A stretch of 64,000 nt of DNA from contig JAADDZ010000015.1 of the NCBI GenBank assembly GCA_013153635.1, forward strand, positions 1-64,000. The letters are read 5' to 3'. A program made the translations under genes and the position numbers. The DNA is from Aquificota bacterium (GTDB taxonomy: Bacteria; Aquificota; Aquificia; Aquificales; Hydrogenothermaceae). Below are positions 1-6,642 of the stretch, one piece after another (within the stretch, counting starts at the first letter, position 1; each line of letters starts with the position of its first letter). The notes beneath the pieces were generated by a model. It was not told the DNA's origin. It worked only from the letters and a program-made list of their open reading frames with translations, and ran no database searches.

Positions 1-2
1 CT

Positions 3-185
3 TTTAATGATGAATTTTCTTTTAATGAAGATAAACAGGAAAGCATTCAAAAAACTTTAAATCCAATTGCTCTAATTGGAAACATTTTTACTTATGGAAT
101 TGGTTATGTTATAGATTATTTTAGTGGTGGATTATGGGATATTACTAAAAAAACTTATGATGTAGAATTAAAACCTAAACAGTAA
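3..185 (+). CDS. C-terminal 60 residues of a small probable envelope/lipoprotein gene (partial)
   Basis: An open frame runs in from the window edge and stops with TAA at 183-185. The residues contain a hydrophobic, glycine-rich stretch (roughly NPIALIGNIFTYGIGYVIDYF) followed by a short charged tail. This arrangement resembles the C-termini of many small bacterial lipoproteins, which carry a G-x-x-I-D-x-x-[ST]-G-x-x-[WY] pattern; here it reads YVIDYFSGGLW. The start and any signal peptide are off the window. It converges with the viral holin gene and the two stops overlap. It may be the flanking host gene or cargo of the element; function unknown. Confidence 0.55.
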   Translation, partial: FNDEFSFNEDKQESIQKTLNPIALIGNIFTYGIGYVIDYFSGGLWDITKKTYDVELKPKQ

Positions 186-564
186 CTTTCCATTTCTTTT
201 CAAATGTTCTACCTGTTAGATATCCACCTACTCCAATAATTAACAAAATCCAGAATTTTTCAGGAAATTCTAAAACTTTTACTTTATCGGTAAAGATAGA
301 CATATAAGGAACTAAAACATAATTATTGAAAAGAATTAAAACAAAATTCATCATTAAAAGTGGTCGCCAATTTCTTTGAAGCCATGATTTACCTTGAATT
401 TCGGACTTTACAATCTCGGCTTTGAGTTTTTCTATTTCTTGCTGATTTTCAATCAGTTCTAATTCTATCTCTTTTTTTATTTTTTCTTTTTCTTCTTTAC
501 TTTTTATATACTTTGATAAGACTTTATCAATTATCGGAAGTATGGAAGTTATTAGATTTATCAT
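175..564 (-). CDS. Holin of the 3-TM (gene-transfer-agent holin) superfamily
   Basis: This 129-aa protein has a lysine/glutamate-rich coiled-coil N-terminus (about residues 15-55). The motif SWLQRNWRPLLMMNF (about 59-73) follows, leading into two or three membrane segments (about 66-90 and 102-118). The [GK]SWLQRNWRP motif is characteristic of Pfam GTA_holin_3TM. The protein would permeabilise the inner membrane so that the transglycosylase encoded just upstream (713-1204) can reach the cell wall. Its start lies inside the preceding 61-aa gene, a 38-base overlap suggesting translational coupling. Its last codons overlap the convergent gene at 3-185. Family assignment is strong; the role in lysis is inferred. 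Confidence 0.8.
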   Translation of the reverse strand: MINLITSILPIIDKVLSKYIKSKEEKEKIKKEIELELIENQQEIEKLKAEIVKSEIQGKSWLQRNWRPLLMMNFVLILFNNYVLVPYMSIFTDKVKVLEFPEKFWILLIIGVGGYLTGRTFEKKWKVTV

Positions 565-712
565 TTTTCAACTCTTTGATTTCACTTATTAAGTATTCAA
601 TATCTTTTGTAATTGTTGCTAATCTTATTTCAAGCTTAATTATATAAAAAACAGCTGGAATAATAGCAAGATTAAAAATTTGAAGAATTTGTAAGATACT
701 TTGAAAATCCAT
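527..712 (-). CDS. Small single-span membrane protein of the lysis region
   Basis: This 61-aa protein has one hydrophobic segment (about residues 8-27) followed by an amphipathic coiled-coil-like helix (about 28-52) and a polar tail. It lies immediately after the transglycosylase stop and overlaps the holin start. Position and topology suggest a lysis accessory such as a spanin-like, antiholin-like or holin-regulating protein. No diagnostic motif is visible, so the function is unassigned. Confidence 0.6.
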   Translation of the reverse strand: MDFQSILQILQIFNLAIIPAVFYIIKLEIRLATITKDIEYLISEIKELKNDKSNNFHTSDN

Positions 713-1204
713 CTATACCACCATTCTATATTTTTGAAGTTTCTCCAAAACTTTTGAATGATACTTATTTACTCTTTTTCCTTTTTTATAGTTTCCATAT
801 CCTTCATTATATGAATGAATAACACAATCTAATTTCCCATCACATTGTTTATAAAGCCAATAAATGAAATGCATTCCTAATGTTATGTTTATTCTTGGAG
901 AAAGCAGACTAAACCAGCCCTTATAAATATTTAATGAGTAGATCTCATCTATCCATTCGGCTGTTGATGTTAAAAGTTGCATTAAACCAATAGAACCATC
1001 GTTAATATGAAATTCTGGACGAACAGCAAGAGCGTTAAAGGAACTTTCTGTATCTATTATAGCCAAAATGAGTTCTTCTGGAATTTTTGATAAATAAGGA
1101 TACTGTTTTTTTATTTCTCTTATTATGTTTAAGGCTTGCTCTACTGTTACATGTTGCAATCTATATACCCCTAATAAAGTTATTATCAATAATAGTTTTT
1201 TCAT
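713..1204 (-). CDS. Lytic transglycosylase (SLT/lysozyme-like fold), viral endolysin
   Basis: The 163-aa protein starts with a short hydrophobic signal or signal-anchor sequence (residues 1-14) and continues as a Slt-type domain. The catalytic glutamate sits in LAIIDTESSFN (about 47-57). The GSIGLMQLL motif (about 70-78) and the SYNEGYGNYKKG motif near the C-terminus complete the GEMS/GLMQ/AYNxG pattern of family 1 transglycosylases. It would cleave peptidoglycan for host lysis or, if packaged, for genome entry as in PRD1 (P7). It overlaps the upstream gene by four bases. Confidence 0.85.
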   Translation of the reverse strand: MKKLLLIITLLGVYRLQHVTVEQALNIIREIKKQYPYLSKIPEELILAIIDTESSFNALAVRPEFHINDGSIGLMQLLTSTAEWIDEIYSLNIYKGWFSLLSPRINITLGMHFIYWLYKQCDGKLDCVIHSYNEGYGNYKKGKRVNKYHSKVLEKLQKYRMVV

Positions 1205-1599
1205 TTTTTTACAGCTAAATATAAAAATGCAATAGCTCCTAATATCCCTACTAATGCTATATTTTTAGATGTGTTTTCAATTGTTTTTGTAAAGTTTTTA
1301 ACAGGTCTAAAAACATTTTCATCAATTTTTAATGCAATTTTGTCTGCAATTGGAAGTTGTTCAGAAATTTCTTTTTCAATATCTATTGGCTCAACTTCTG
1401 TTGTTTGTTCGCATTGATTAAGTATATAGCCATTGTCTAATCTAAACTTACAATCATCTATTTTATACGCTGGCATAATTGTTTTCTTGCAAATTTCAGC
1501 TTCACATTCAGGATTTTTCCAATATATGTATGCTGTATATCTACCATCAGGTTCTTTAACTATATTAATTGTGGCTCCCAGTGTTTCAAACTTTATCAT
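1201..1599 (-). CDS. C-tail-anchored protein with a cysteine-rich ectodomain, probable virion or entry protein
   Basis: The 132-aa protein has a soluble N-terminal part with four cysteines between about residues 32 and 63 (CEAEICKK, CKF, NQCEQ). An acidic linker and a single hydrophobic segment near the C-terminus (about 113-129) ending in KK follow. It matches the layout of the 126-aa and 87-aa proteins at 3906-4286 and 4288-4551. It lies between the spike and the endolysin genes. I infer a membrane-anchored structural or spike-associated protein; I know of no family for it. Confidence 0.6.
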   Translation of the reverse strand: MIKFETLGATINIVKEPDGRYTAYIYWKNPECEAEICKKTIMPAYKIDDCKFRLDNGYILNQCEQTTEVEPIDIEKEISEQLPIADKIALKIDENVFRPVKNFTKTIENTSKNIALVGILGAIAFLYLAVKK

Positions 1600-1613
1600 T
1601 TTCTCTTATCCTT

Positions 1614-3287
1614 TTAGAGATTTTTACAAATAACTTCCAAATTATAAGTATTAGTTGTGTTTACTTGACTAACAGCTATATCAAATGTGGTTCCATCAGG
1701 AGCTACATTTAATATATCTATAGCCAAATCTGTTGGACTGTTTGCTGAAAAGTTTATTTTGTTTGCTGATAAGTTATCGGATTTGGTTGCTGTTATATAG
1801 GCATTACCTCCCTCTCTTGCAATCATAAAATACAGTTTCTCAATAATTCTTGTACCAGTATTCGCAACTCGAACAAATATATCTATTTCGTATACATTTC
1901 CTATTTGGTAATTTTTAACAACATAGCTTATGATGGTGTCTTGTGCTGTAGTAGTAGTTCCGTCAAGCGTACTAACTATATATCCCTCACCAGAAACATT
2001 CCTAAACCCTTTAGTGTTATTAATATTTATTAAGGGATACTTTTGATTTGAAAACGCTACCGTCCAACTATCAGATATATTGCTATTTGAAATATAAACT
2101 TTAGATGTAGTGTTTCTATATATAGCATATTTCGGAGTTAAACTTCCTATACCCCCATCGTCTGTCCCCTTTTCCATTTTGACATTTGATAGATATATCT
2201 CGCTAACCCCTCCCATGCGAATATTTGCACTATCAAAATTATCATTTCGTCCCCCTCTTGTAATCTGCCCTCCAGAAATAAATACTACACAGTCGTTGAC
2301 TGAAATGTTATAGTTGTATCCTCTGTCAAATGAACAAGAAAGAAAAAAGTTTTTCTCTGCCTTGTAAAGATCTACATTTTTGTCTGAACACCATTCAAAT
2401 CTACACGCTACCCAATCTGTAGAGTTCGCCCCAACGCCTTGAACGACGCCTCGTACGCAGGCATTTACTTCAGCGTTTATTACTCTACAATCGATAAGGT
2501 TCTTGAAACCTTCATCACAATAAGTGGCTTTACAATTAATAAACCTTGAATTTCGCAGATAATTTGATGTCCCAAAGCCTTTCTTGAACCAATATATATA
2601 TACATTTTCAAAATGCATGTGCTTTCCATATGAAGTGCTATTTGCTGGTGTTTCTAGAAAGTCTCCAGCCTTATCCCTCCCTACAAAAATAAGATTTTTA
2701 ATTGTAACTGCATTTTCTATATTCAACATAGGTGCAGTTTGTCCAGCAGGTCTTACTAAGGCTACAAGTTTTTCAAAATATGCAAGATTGAGTGGGGCAT
2801 ATGGACTTCTATCTATGTATTCACCAATCATCTGCGTGTGTGGCGGAATATTCAAGCTCGAAACAACATAATACACTGGTGGTTTTGGAATATAGACAGT
2901 ATTTTTTAGATTTATCGCTTTCTGAAAAGCTTGAGTATCATCATTCGTCCCATCGCCAACCGCTCCGAACCATTGTGGGTATACTTGCTCTGCGTCTATG
3001 TTTGAAACTGTGAGATTTTCACCGAATATCTGAAACAGTCCAGCCTTTATTTTTGCATTTTTGATTATGCCATTATCAAGCATACCACCAGAAATAAATA
3101 CTAATTCAGAACTATGCAAATCTAGACTTTCACCTTCTAAATCAATTTTAGAATTAATTACTATTGTTTTTGGTTCTGATATATGTTCTAAATATTTTTT
3201 CAGATCCTTAACATTCTCTGGATAGAAAGCATTATTTAGATTTGTTATATATGCAGTTCCAACCTTTATGAAATCTTGAAGGTTCAT
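1614..3287 (-). CDS. Receptor-binding spike with pectate-lyase-like right-handed beta-helix
   Basis: The 557-aa protein has an N-terminal adaptor region (about 1-110). The signature PQWFGAVGDGTNDDTQAF (about 104-121) opens the Pectate_lyase_3 domain used by many viral spikes. Beta-helix-type repeats continue to about residue 420, rich in I/V-x-N/D and NC patterns. A beta-rich C-terminal domain of about 120 residues follows. Such proteins bind and often depolymerise surface glycans. The gene sits next to the penton-like protein (3292-3894), fitting a vertex-spike complex. Its central part (about 2,130-3,010) looks clearly richer in G+C than the flanks, suggesting recent exchange of the specificity domain. 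Confidence 0.8.
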   Translation of the reverse strand: MNLQDFIKVGTAYITNLNNAFYPENVKDLKKYLEHISEPKTIVINSKIDLEGESLDLHSSELVFISGGMLDNGIIKNAKIKAGLFQIFGENLTVSNIDAEQVYPQWFGAVGDGTNDDTQAFQKAINLKNTVYIPKPPVYYVVSSLNIPPHTQMIGEYIDRSPYAPLNLAYFEKLVALVRPAGQTAPMLNIENAVTIKNLIFVGRDKAGDFLETPANSTSYGKHMHFENVYIYWFKKGFGTSNYLRNSRFINCKATYCDEGFKNLIDCRVINAEVNACVRGVVQGVGANSTDWVACRFEWCSDKNVDLYKAEKNFFLSCSFDRGYNYNISVNDCVVFISGGQITRGGRNDNFDSANIRMGGVSEIYLSNVKMEKGTDDGGIGSLTPKYAIYRNTTSKVYISNSNISDSWTVAFSNQKYPLININNTKGFRNVSGEGYIVSTLDGTTTTAQDTIISYVVKNYQIGNVYEIDIFVRVANTGTRIIEKLYFMIAREGGNAYITATKSDNLSANKINFSANSPTDLAIDILNVAPDGTTFDIAVSQVNTTNTYNLEVICKNL

Positions 3288-3291
3288 TTTT

Positions 3292-3894
3292 TTATACTCC
3301 TTCCTCTATCACTGATATTTGAGAAGTTAAACCACTATCGCAATAAAAAGTTAAACCACCAGTATAATGTTTAAGCTCAAGTGTGTCTCCTGTATTTAGT
3401 TTAATACTGTTTGAGCTACTTACAGTTGACACATAAATAAGATTAGACCCTATATTTTTTATTAACAGTCTTTTTCTACTTGGATTACTACTGATGAGTT
3501 CTGTTTCTGTATCTGAAACAGATATTTCCCTTAAAGATATACTGTTTGTTCTTTCTACATTTGCAACATTATCAACGTTTTGCACATTTACAACTTGAGA
3601 TACCGAATTAATAGTATTTACTGTTCCTATATTGCTTTGAAAATCTGAGCCTAATTTAAATTCTTTGTCTGCTACTATTAGTTCTATATCCCCAGTTTGA
3701 GATGAGCTGATATAAAGAAAATTAAAATCTGTTCTGATATATTCTTTATTTCTTAGTTTTATTTTTTGTTGTGCAGGATTATCAAACGCTATCTCTACAT
3801 CAACTGTTGTATTATTTAAAAAAACCAGGTTACCTTGAGGAAAATGTACCTCATAATCCTTTACTGGAGCTTTTATTTTTACTATTTTAAACAT
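3292..3894 (-). CDS. Beta-rich structural protein, candidate penton or fibre-base protein
   Basis: The 200-aa protein is mostly beta-forming. Residues 88-118 form a low-complexity linker rich in Asn, Val and Thr (NTINSVSQVVNVQNVDNVANV), typical of viral fibre shafts. The C-terminal 75 residues carry NPSRKRLLIKNIGSNLIYVS, which resembles small beta-sandwich modules in viral structural proteins. It lies four bases upstream of the spike and downstream of the tail-anchored proteins. In DJR viruses the penton and spike genes are commonly adjacent, so penton or spike base is my best inference. No family is firmly recognised. Confidence 0.55.
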   Translation of the reverse strand: MFKIVKIKAPVKDYEVHFPQGNLVFLNNTTVDVEIAFDNPAQQKIKLRNKEYIRTDFNFLYISSSQTGDIELIVADKEFKLGSDFQSNIGTVNTINSVSQVVNVQNVDNVANVERTNSISLREISVSDTETELISSNPSRKRLLIKNIGSNLIYVSTVSSSNSIKLNTGDTLELKHYTGGLTFYCDSGLTSQISVIEEGV

Positions 3895-3905
3895 CTTTTT
3901 CCCTC

Positions 3906-4286
3906 TTAATCTCTTAAAATTAATGCCACGATTATAGATACACCGACAGCTACTAGGATTTGATACATAAATTCTTGATTTAAATCAATTGTTTGTCTTT
4001 GTTTCGGTTGTTGTGTTTTTGGTAAGGATTGAGCTTGAATTGGTGCTGTTTGAGTTCTACCAGTTCCTATTCCTTCTCCATAGGCTCTTGCTATTTCTGG
4101 CAAAACCTTTTCACCAAATTCCCCAACTTCTTCTCCTATATTTGATACAAACTTTGCTACATCTTTTGGTGCATCTTTCATTTCCGCAAAAGTATGCCCA
4201 ACAAAATTAGCAATATCTCCTGGAGCTTCTATTATTTCTTTTCCTATATGTTCAACAAACCTCCCAATGTCTCCTAAGAAAGCCAT
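3906..4286 (-). CDS. C-tail-anchored probable virion membrane protein with amphipathic repeats
   Basis: The 126-aa protein has three amphipathic segments of similar pattern (GDIGRFVEHIGKEI, GDIANFVGHTFAEM, KDVAKFVSNIGEEV; about residues 5-55). A Gln/Pro-rich linker (about 78-100) and a single C-terminal membrane span (about 107-123) ending in LRD follow. Its start is two bases from the stop of the 87-aa gene. The same topology recurs in two other genes of the element, which suggests proteins embedded in an internal viral membrane. Function inferred from context only. Confidence 0.6.
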   Translation of the reverse strand: MAFLGDIGRFVEHIGKEIIEAPGDIANFVGHTFAEMKDAPKDVAKFVSNIGEEVGEFGEKVLPEIARAYGEGIGTGRTQTAPIQAQSLPKTQQPKQRQTIDLNQEFMYQILVAVGVSIIVALILRD

Positions 4287-4287
4287 A

Positions 4288-4551
4288 TTATTTTCCCTTT
4301 ACAAATAAAACAATGCCTACCATACCAGCAACTATAAAAAGTAATGTTTTTGTATTTAAACTTTCTTCTTTTTTTACCTCTACAGATGGTTCACCTTGTG
4401 GTTGCTTTTCCCCAGCTTTTCCCTGTGTTAACTGTGTCTGTAGATATATGTCTAAATATTTAGGCACCAAATCTAAAACATTATTTACTGTCTCTTTTGC
4501 TTTATACCAAATATCATTCTGCGGTTGTTCTTGCTTCACTACAGCTTCCAT
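4288..4551 (-). CDS. C-tail-anchored small membrane protein, probable virion component
   Basis: This 87-aa protein has a polar, Gln/Glu/Lys-rich N-terminal part and a single hydrophobic segment (about 67-83) ending in KGK. It is the first gene after the terminator that overlaps the capsid gene, and its start is preceded by a GGAG box. DJR viruses with an inner membrane carry several such small proteins. I do not recognise a family. Confidence 0.6.
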   Translation of the reverse strand: MEAVVKQEQPQNDIWYKAKETVNNVLDLVPKYLDIYLQTQLTQGKAGEKQPQGEPSVEVKKEESLNTKTLLFIVAGMVGIVLFVKGK

Positions 4552-4565
4552 ATTTTTTCTCCTTC

Positions 4566-4596
4566 AAAAAAAGAAGTGGCTTTTAAACCACTTCTT
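4566..4596 (-). terminator. Intrinsic terminator overlapping the end of the capsid gene
   Basis: On the minus strand a perfect 9-bp stem (AAGAAGTGG / CCACTTCTT) encloses an 8-base loop and is followed by five further T residues (4570-4566). The capsid stop codon (4585-4583) falls in the loop, so the left arm is coding sequence. It should end most capsid-operon transcripts and allow partial read-through to the tail-anchored, spike and lysis genes. Confidence 0.75.
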
Positions 4597-5500
4597 CTGG
4601 AAGTATTAAAATTTTTGGATTAGTTCCATTTGCTTGCTGGTCAATATACAGTTCAACATTTGGAACATTCTTAGCTTTGAGTGTATCTGTTAAATATCCC
4701 CTTGGAGCAAAATCTAAACGATAAAGCCCATCTACATCATCTTGCAAGCCAAAAATGTTGTTGTTTTTATGTCGTAATGTTTCAGCTTCTACATCCTTGA
4801 ATACAACAGCACCAATTGAAATTTTTGTTCTTGTTATGATGTCGTTCCTAAGACCATTATCATCGAAAGTTACTAAATTTATAGCTCTATATGTAGTTTC
4901 TGGATTAAGCCTTATAAGTCTTCCAGTTTGTGAACCTGTTACATCCTCAATTCTAAATGTCTCTTTAAACAACGATACTGGATTTTTCTCAATATCCCAA
5001 TCAACAAATTCCTCTGTTGCTATTTTTAGTTCTGCATCTGTAACAGTTACTCCAGTTCCTATTGCTGTTTCATTTGCCCAATTAACAGATAAATCTAAGC
5101 TTGTTAAGTTCGGTGCAAAAAGCAGTGCATCGTGTGGTCTTATCATTCTTGGCAACTTGAAAAATAGTGGAGCTGTTACAGTCGCCTTTAATCCAGTAGA
5201 ACTTGGAGTGGTTGAATAATTTACATATGGAAGCTTGCCTGTATAAAAAAGAGTTTTTATAGGCAATGCCTTAAACGGAAGATCTTTTACTACTAAATTA
5301 GAGTTAGCTGTTATTGTTAATCTTTCTATAAGATTGTAAAAATGCCATGGTTTTAAGTTTACAGATGCACTAGTGTTATAAGTTACCGATAATGTTAAAA
5401 ATAGCATTGAATATGCGTTATTTCGTGGCATAGGAATTGAACGATTACCATCTGGAACAAAAGGAACTTTTTCTAATTGTCTCTCTAAGCTGTATGCCAT
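4583..5500 (-). CDS. Major capsid protein, double-jelly-roll type
   Basis: The protein is about 305 aa from the ATG at 5500; a GTG at 5503 is the alternative, and AAGGA precedes both. The pattern is typical of prokaryotic DJR capsid proteins. An early Ser/Thr/Asn-rich strand region is followed by IERLTITANSNLVVKDL (about 47-63). Then comes LPRMIRPHDALLFAPNLTSLDLSVNWAN (about 115-142), equivalent to the RPLDTLLP...LSSLxLxVxWG segment of the family. A C-terminal half of similar strand-rich character follows. The length fits this group (PM2 P2 is 269 aa). It follows two tiny membrane proteins and ends in a terminator, as expected for a highly expressed gene. The fold is an inference from sequence pattern and from the adjacent packaging ATPase. 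Confidence 0.8.
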   Translation of the reverse strand: MAYSLERQLEKVPFVPDGNRSIPMPRNNAYSMLFLTLSVTYNTSASVNLKPWHFYNLIERLTITANSNLVVKDLPFKALPIKTLFYTGKLPYVNYSTTPSSTGLKATVTAPLFFKLPRMIRPHDALLFAPNLTSLDLSVNWANETAIGTGVTVTDAELKIATEEFVDWDIEKNPVSLFKETFRIEDVTGSQTGRLIRLNPETTYRAINLVTFDDNGLRNDIITRTKISIGAVVFKDVEAETLRHKNNNIFGLQDDVDGLYRLDFAPRGYLTDTLKAKNVPNVELYIDQQANGTNPKILILPEEVV

Positions 5501-5510
5501 CACTCCTTCC

Positions 5511-5618
5511 TTATTTTCCTGGAATAAACTTATCTACAACCTGAGAAATAACCATGTTATAAATAAGCAAACCACCAACTATAAAAGTTGCATTAATAAG
5601 ATCATTTTTTGTAACCAT
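5511..5618 (-). CDS. 35-aa single-span membrane protein upstream of the capsid gene
   Basis: The ATG at 5618 is preceded by GGGGGT with good spacing, and the frame ends with TAA at 5513-5511. The product begins MVTKNDLINATFIVGG and is a single hydrophobic helix with short polar ends. It lies between the 30-aa gene and the capsid gene with spacings of 2 and 10 bases. PM2- and PRD1-like viruses encode several virion membrane proteins of this size, so a virion lipid-layer protein is likely. Confidence 0.65.
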   Translation of the reverse strand: MVTKNDLINATFIVGGLLIYNMVISQVVDKFIPGK

Positions 5619-5620
5619 AC

Positions 5621-5713
5621 TTATACCCCCTTAACAATTCCCTGTTTTTTTGCAATGTGCAAAATAAGACCTGCCAATACTCCATAGAGTATAAATTTTC
5701 CTTTGCCTTTCAT
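5621..5713 (-). CDS. 30-aa single-span membrane protein
   Basis: The ATG at 5713 has an excellent GGAGGA box eight bases upstream, and the frame ends at 5623-5621. The product begins MKGKGKFILYGVLAGLILHI and has a basic N-terminus, one hydrophobic helix and a basic tail. It is the first gene of the structural segment after the hairpin at 5769-5799. The strong ribosome-binding site and conserved topology support a real gene, probably a virion membrane protein. Confidence 0.65.
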   Translation of the reverse strand: MKGKGKFILYGVLAGLILHIAKKQGIVKGV

Positions 5714-5768
5714 AACTTCCTCCTACGAAATTTAAAGTTAAAAATATTAATTTTTGTTTTTTTTGTCT

Positions 5769-5799
5769 TTGTCAGATAACTAATAACTAATTCTGACAA
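5769..5799 (-). promoter_or_regulatory. Inverted repeat at the end of the XRE gene, before the structural genes
   Basis: TTGTCAGA (5769-5776) and TCTGACAA (5792-5799) form a perfect 8-bp inverted repeat around 15 bases containing a tandem TAACTAA repeat. It includes the stop codon of the XRE gene. On the minus strand it is followed by an A-rich run, not a T-run, so it is not a classical terminator. An operator for the XRE protein or an mRNA processing/stabilising hairpin at the start of the late genes is possible. Confidence 0.45.
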
Positions 5800-6005
5800 T
5801 AAATTTTTTGAATAGGATACCCTTCTTCTAAAAGAGTCTTTACAATTCTCAACAATAATTTTGTTGTTGCCTTCGGTTCAACAACCTCATTTTCCCACTT
5901 GGACACTAACGATGGATCTGTCCCTAGAAAAAGTGCGAACTCTAGTTGTGTCATACCCAAAGCATGCCGCAAATTCCTAATTTCCTTCCCACTCATTTTA
6001 TACAT
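5787..6005 (-). CDS. XRE-family helix-turn-helix regulator of the element
   Basis: The 72-aa protein consists almost entirely of one Cro/CI-type HTH. The pattern GKEIRNLRHALGMTQLEFAL (about 6-25) includes the first helix and the T-Q turn. LGTDPSLVSKWENEVVEP (about 27-44) is the recognition helix region. The start overlaps the end of the ATPase gene by eight bases, so the two are probably co-translated. A regulator between packaging and capsid genes may control late expression; the inverted repeats at 5769-5799 and 8349-8368 are candidate targets. Confidence 0.8.
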   Translation of the reverse strand: MYKMSGKEIRNLRHALGMTQLEFALFLGTDPSLVSKWENEVVEPKATTKLLLRIVKTLLEEGYPIQKIYCQN

Positions 6006-6642
6006 ACCTTAATATTGATTTATCTAAACTCTTTATTTTGAACTCATCTTTTTCTGTATCATATTCCATATATTTGAATCTTTCTAAATTTCTTAATGTT
6101 TCAAATACTTCCTGTCCATATAGATATTGAGAAAGATATTTAATATCATTGTTTTCTTTTGTCTGGAATAGACAAAATATATCTGTTTGAGATGTCAAAT
6201 CTTTCGGTATGTTTGCTGGTCTTCTAGAAGTTGTTATTATGTCAATTCTGCTATGCCTTCCATAATGTATTAGCTTATAAAATGCTGTTTCATCATTGAA
6301 ATTTCTTTGATTATAAAACATATCAACTTCATCAATTACTAAAACAATGTCCTTAAAGTATTTATAAATAAACTCTAAAAATTTATCTACTTTCTGCTTT
6401 TCAGCTGACTGAATAACTATTTTTTTATTAAATGCGTAAAATCTTTGATAGTTTTCTTTTAACCATTCTTCAACTTCTTCAATATTTTGAAAATATAAAT
6501 AATGCTCATTTTCAAACTGAAATCTTGGATCAATTATAATAGCTGGTTTTGAAGATAATAAAACTAACAATTTTACCAGTGTAGTTTTACCATAACCTTT
6601 TTTACCAATTACTGTTATTATTTTGTTTAGTATTGCTTCCAT
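5998..6642 (-). CDS. Genome-packaging ATPase, FtsK/HerA superfamily (DJR-virus type)
   Basis: The 214-aa protein carries a Walker A motif GKKGYGKTTL (about 13-22) and a Walker B motif IVLVIDEVD (about 95-103). A downstream GRHSRIDIITTSRRPANIP segment (about 124-142) is typical of the FtsK/HerA family and of A32-like packaging ATPases. The short length with no extra domains matches PM2 P9 and PRD1 P9 types. It should power translocation of viral DNA into the procapsid. Its start lies inside the upstream 163-aa gene, with AGGAG 11 bases before the ATG. Confidence 0.85.
   Translation of the reverse strand: MEAILNKIITVIGKKGYGKTTLVKLLVLLSSKPAIIIDPRFQFENEHYLYFQNIEEVEEWLKENYQRFYAFNKKIVIQSAEKQKVDKFLEFIYKYFKDIVLVIDEVDMFYNQRNFNDETAFYKLIHYGRHSRIDIITTSRRPANIPKDLTSQTDIFCLFQTKENNDIKYLSQYLYGQEVFETLRNLERFKYMEYDTEKDEFKIKSLDKSILRYV

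Noticed and set aside
107-132. A possible second dif-like copy at the left end (TTATGTTATA...GATTATTTTAG)
   Set aside because: Only the right half loosely matches the palindrome at 8349-8368, the central spacing does not fit, and the sequence is inside a coding frame. AT-rich chance similarity is sufficient.
4755-5219. Open frame of 154 codons on the plus strand opposite the capsid gene
   Set aside because: It has a Ser/Val-rich shadow composition, no ribosome-binding site, and lies wholly antisense to a well-supported gene.
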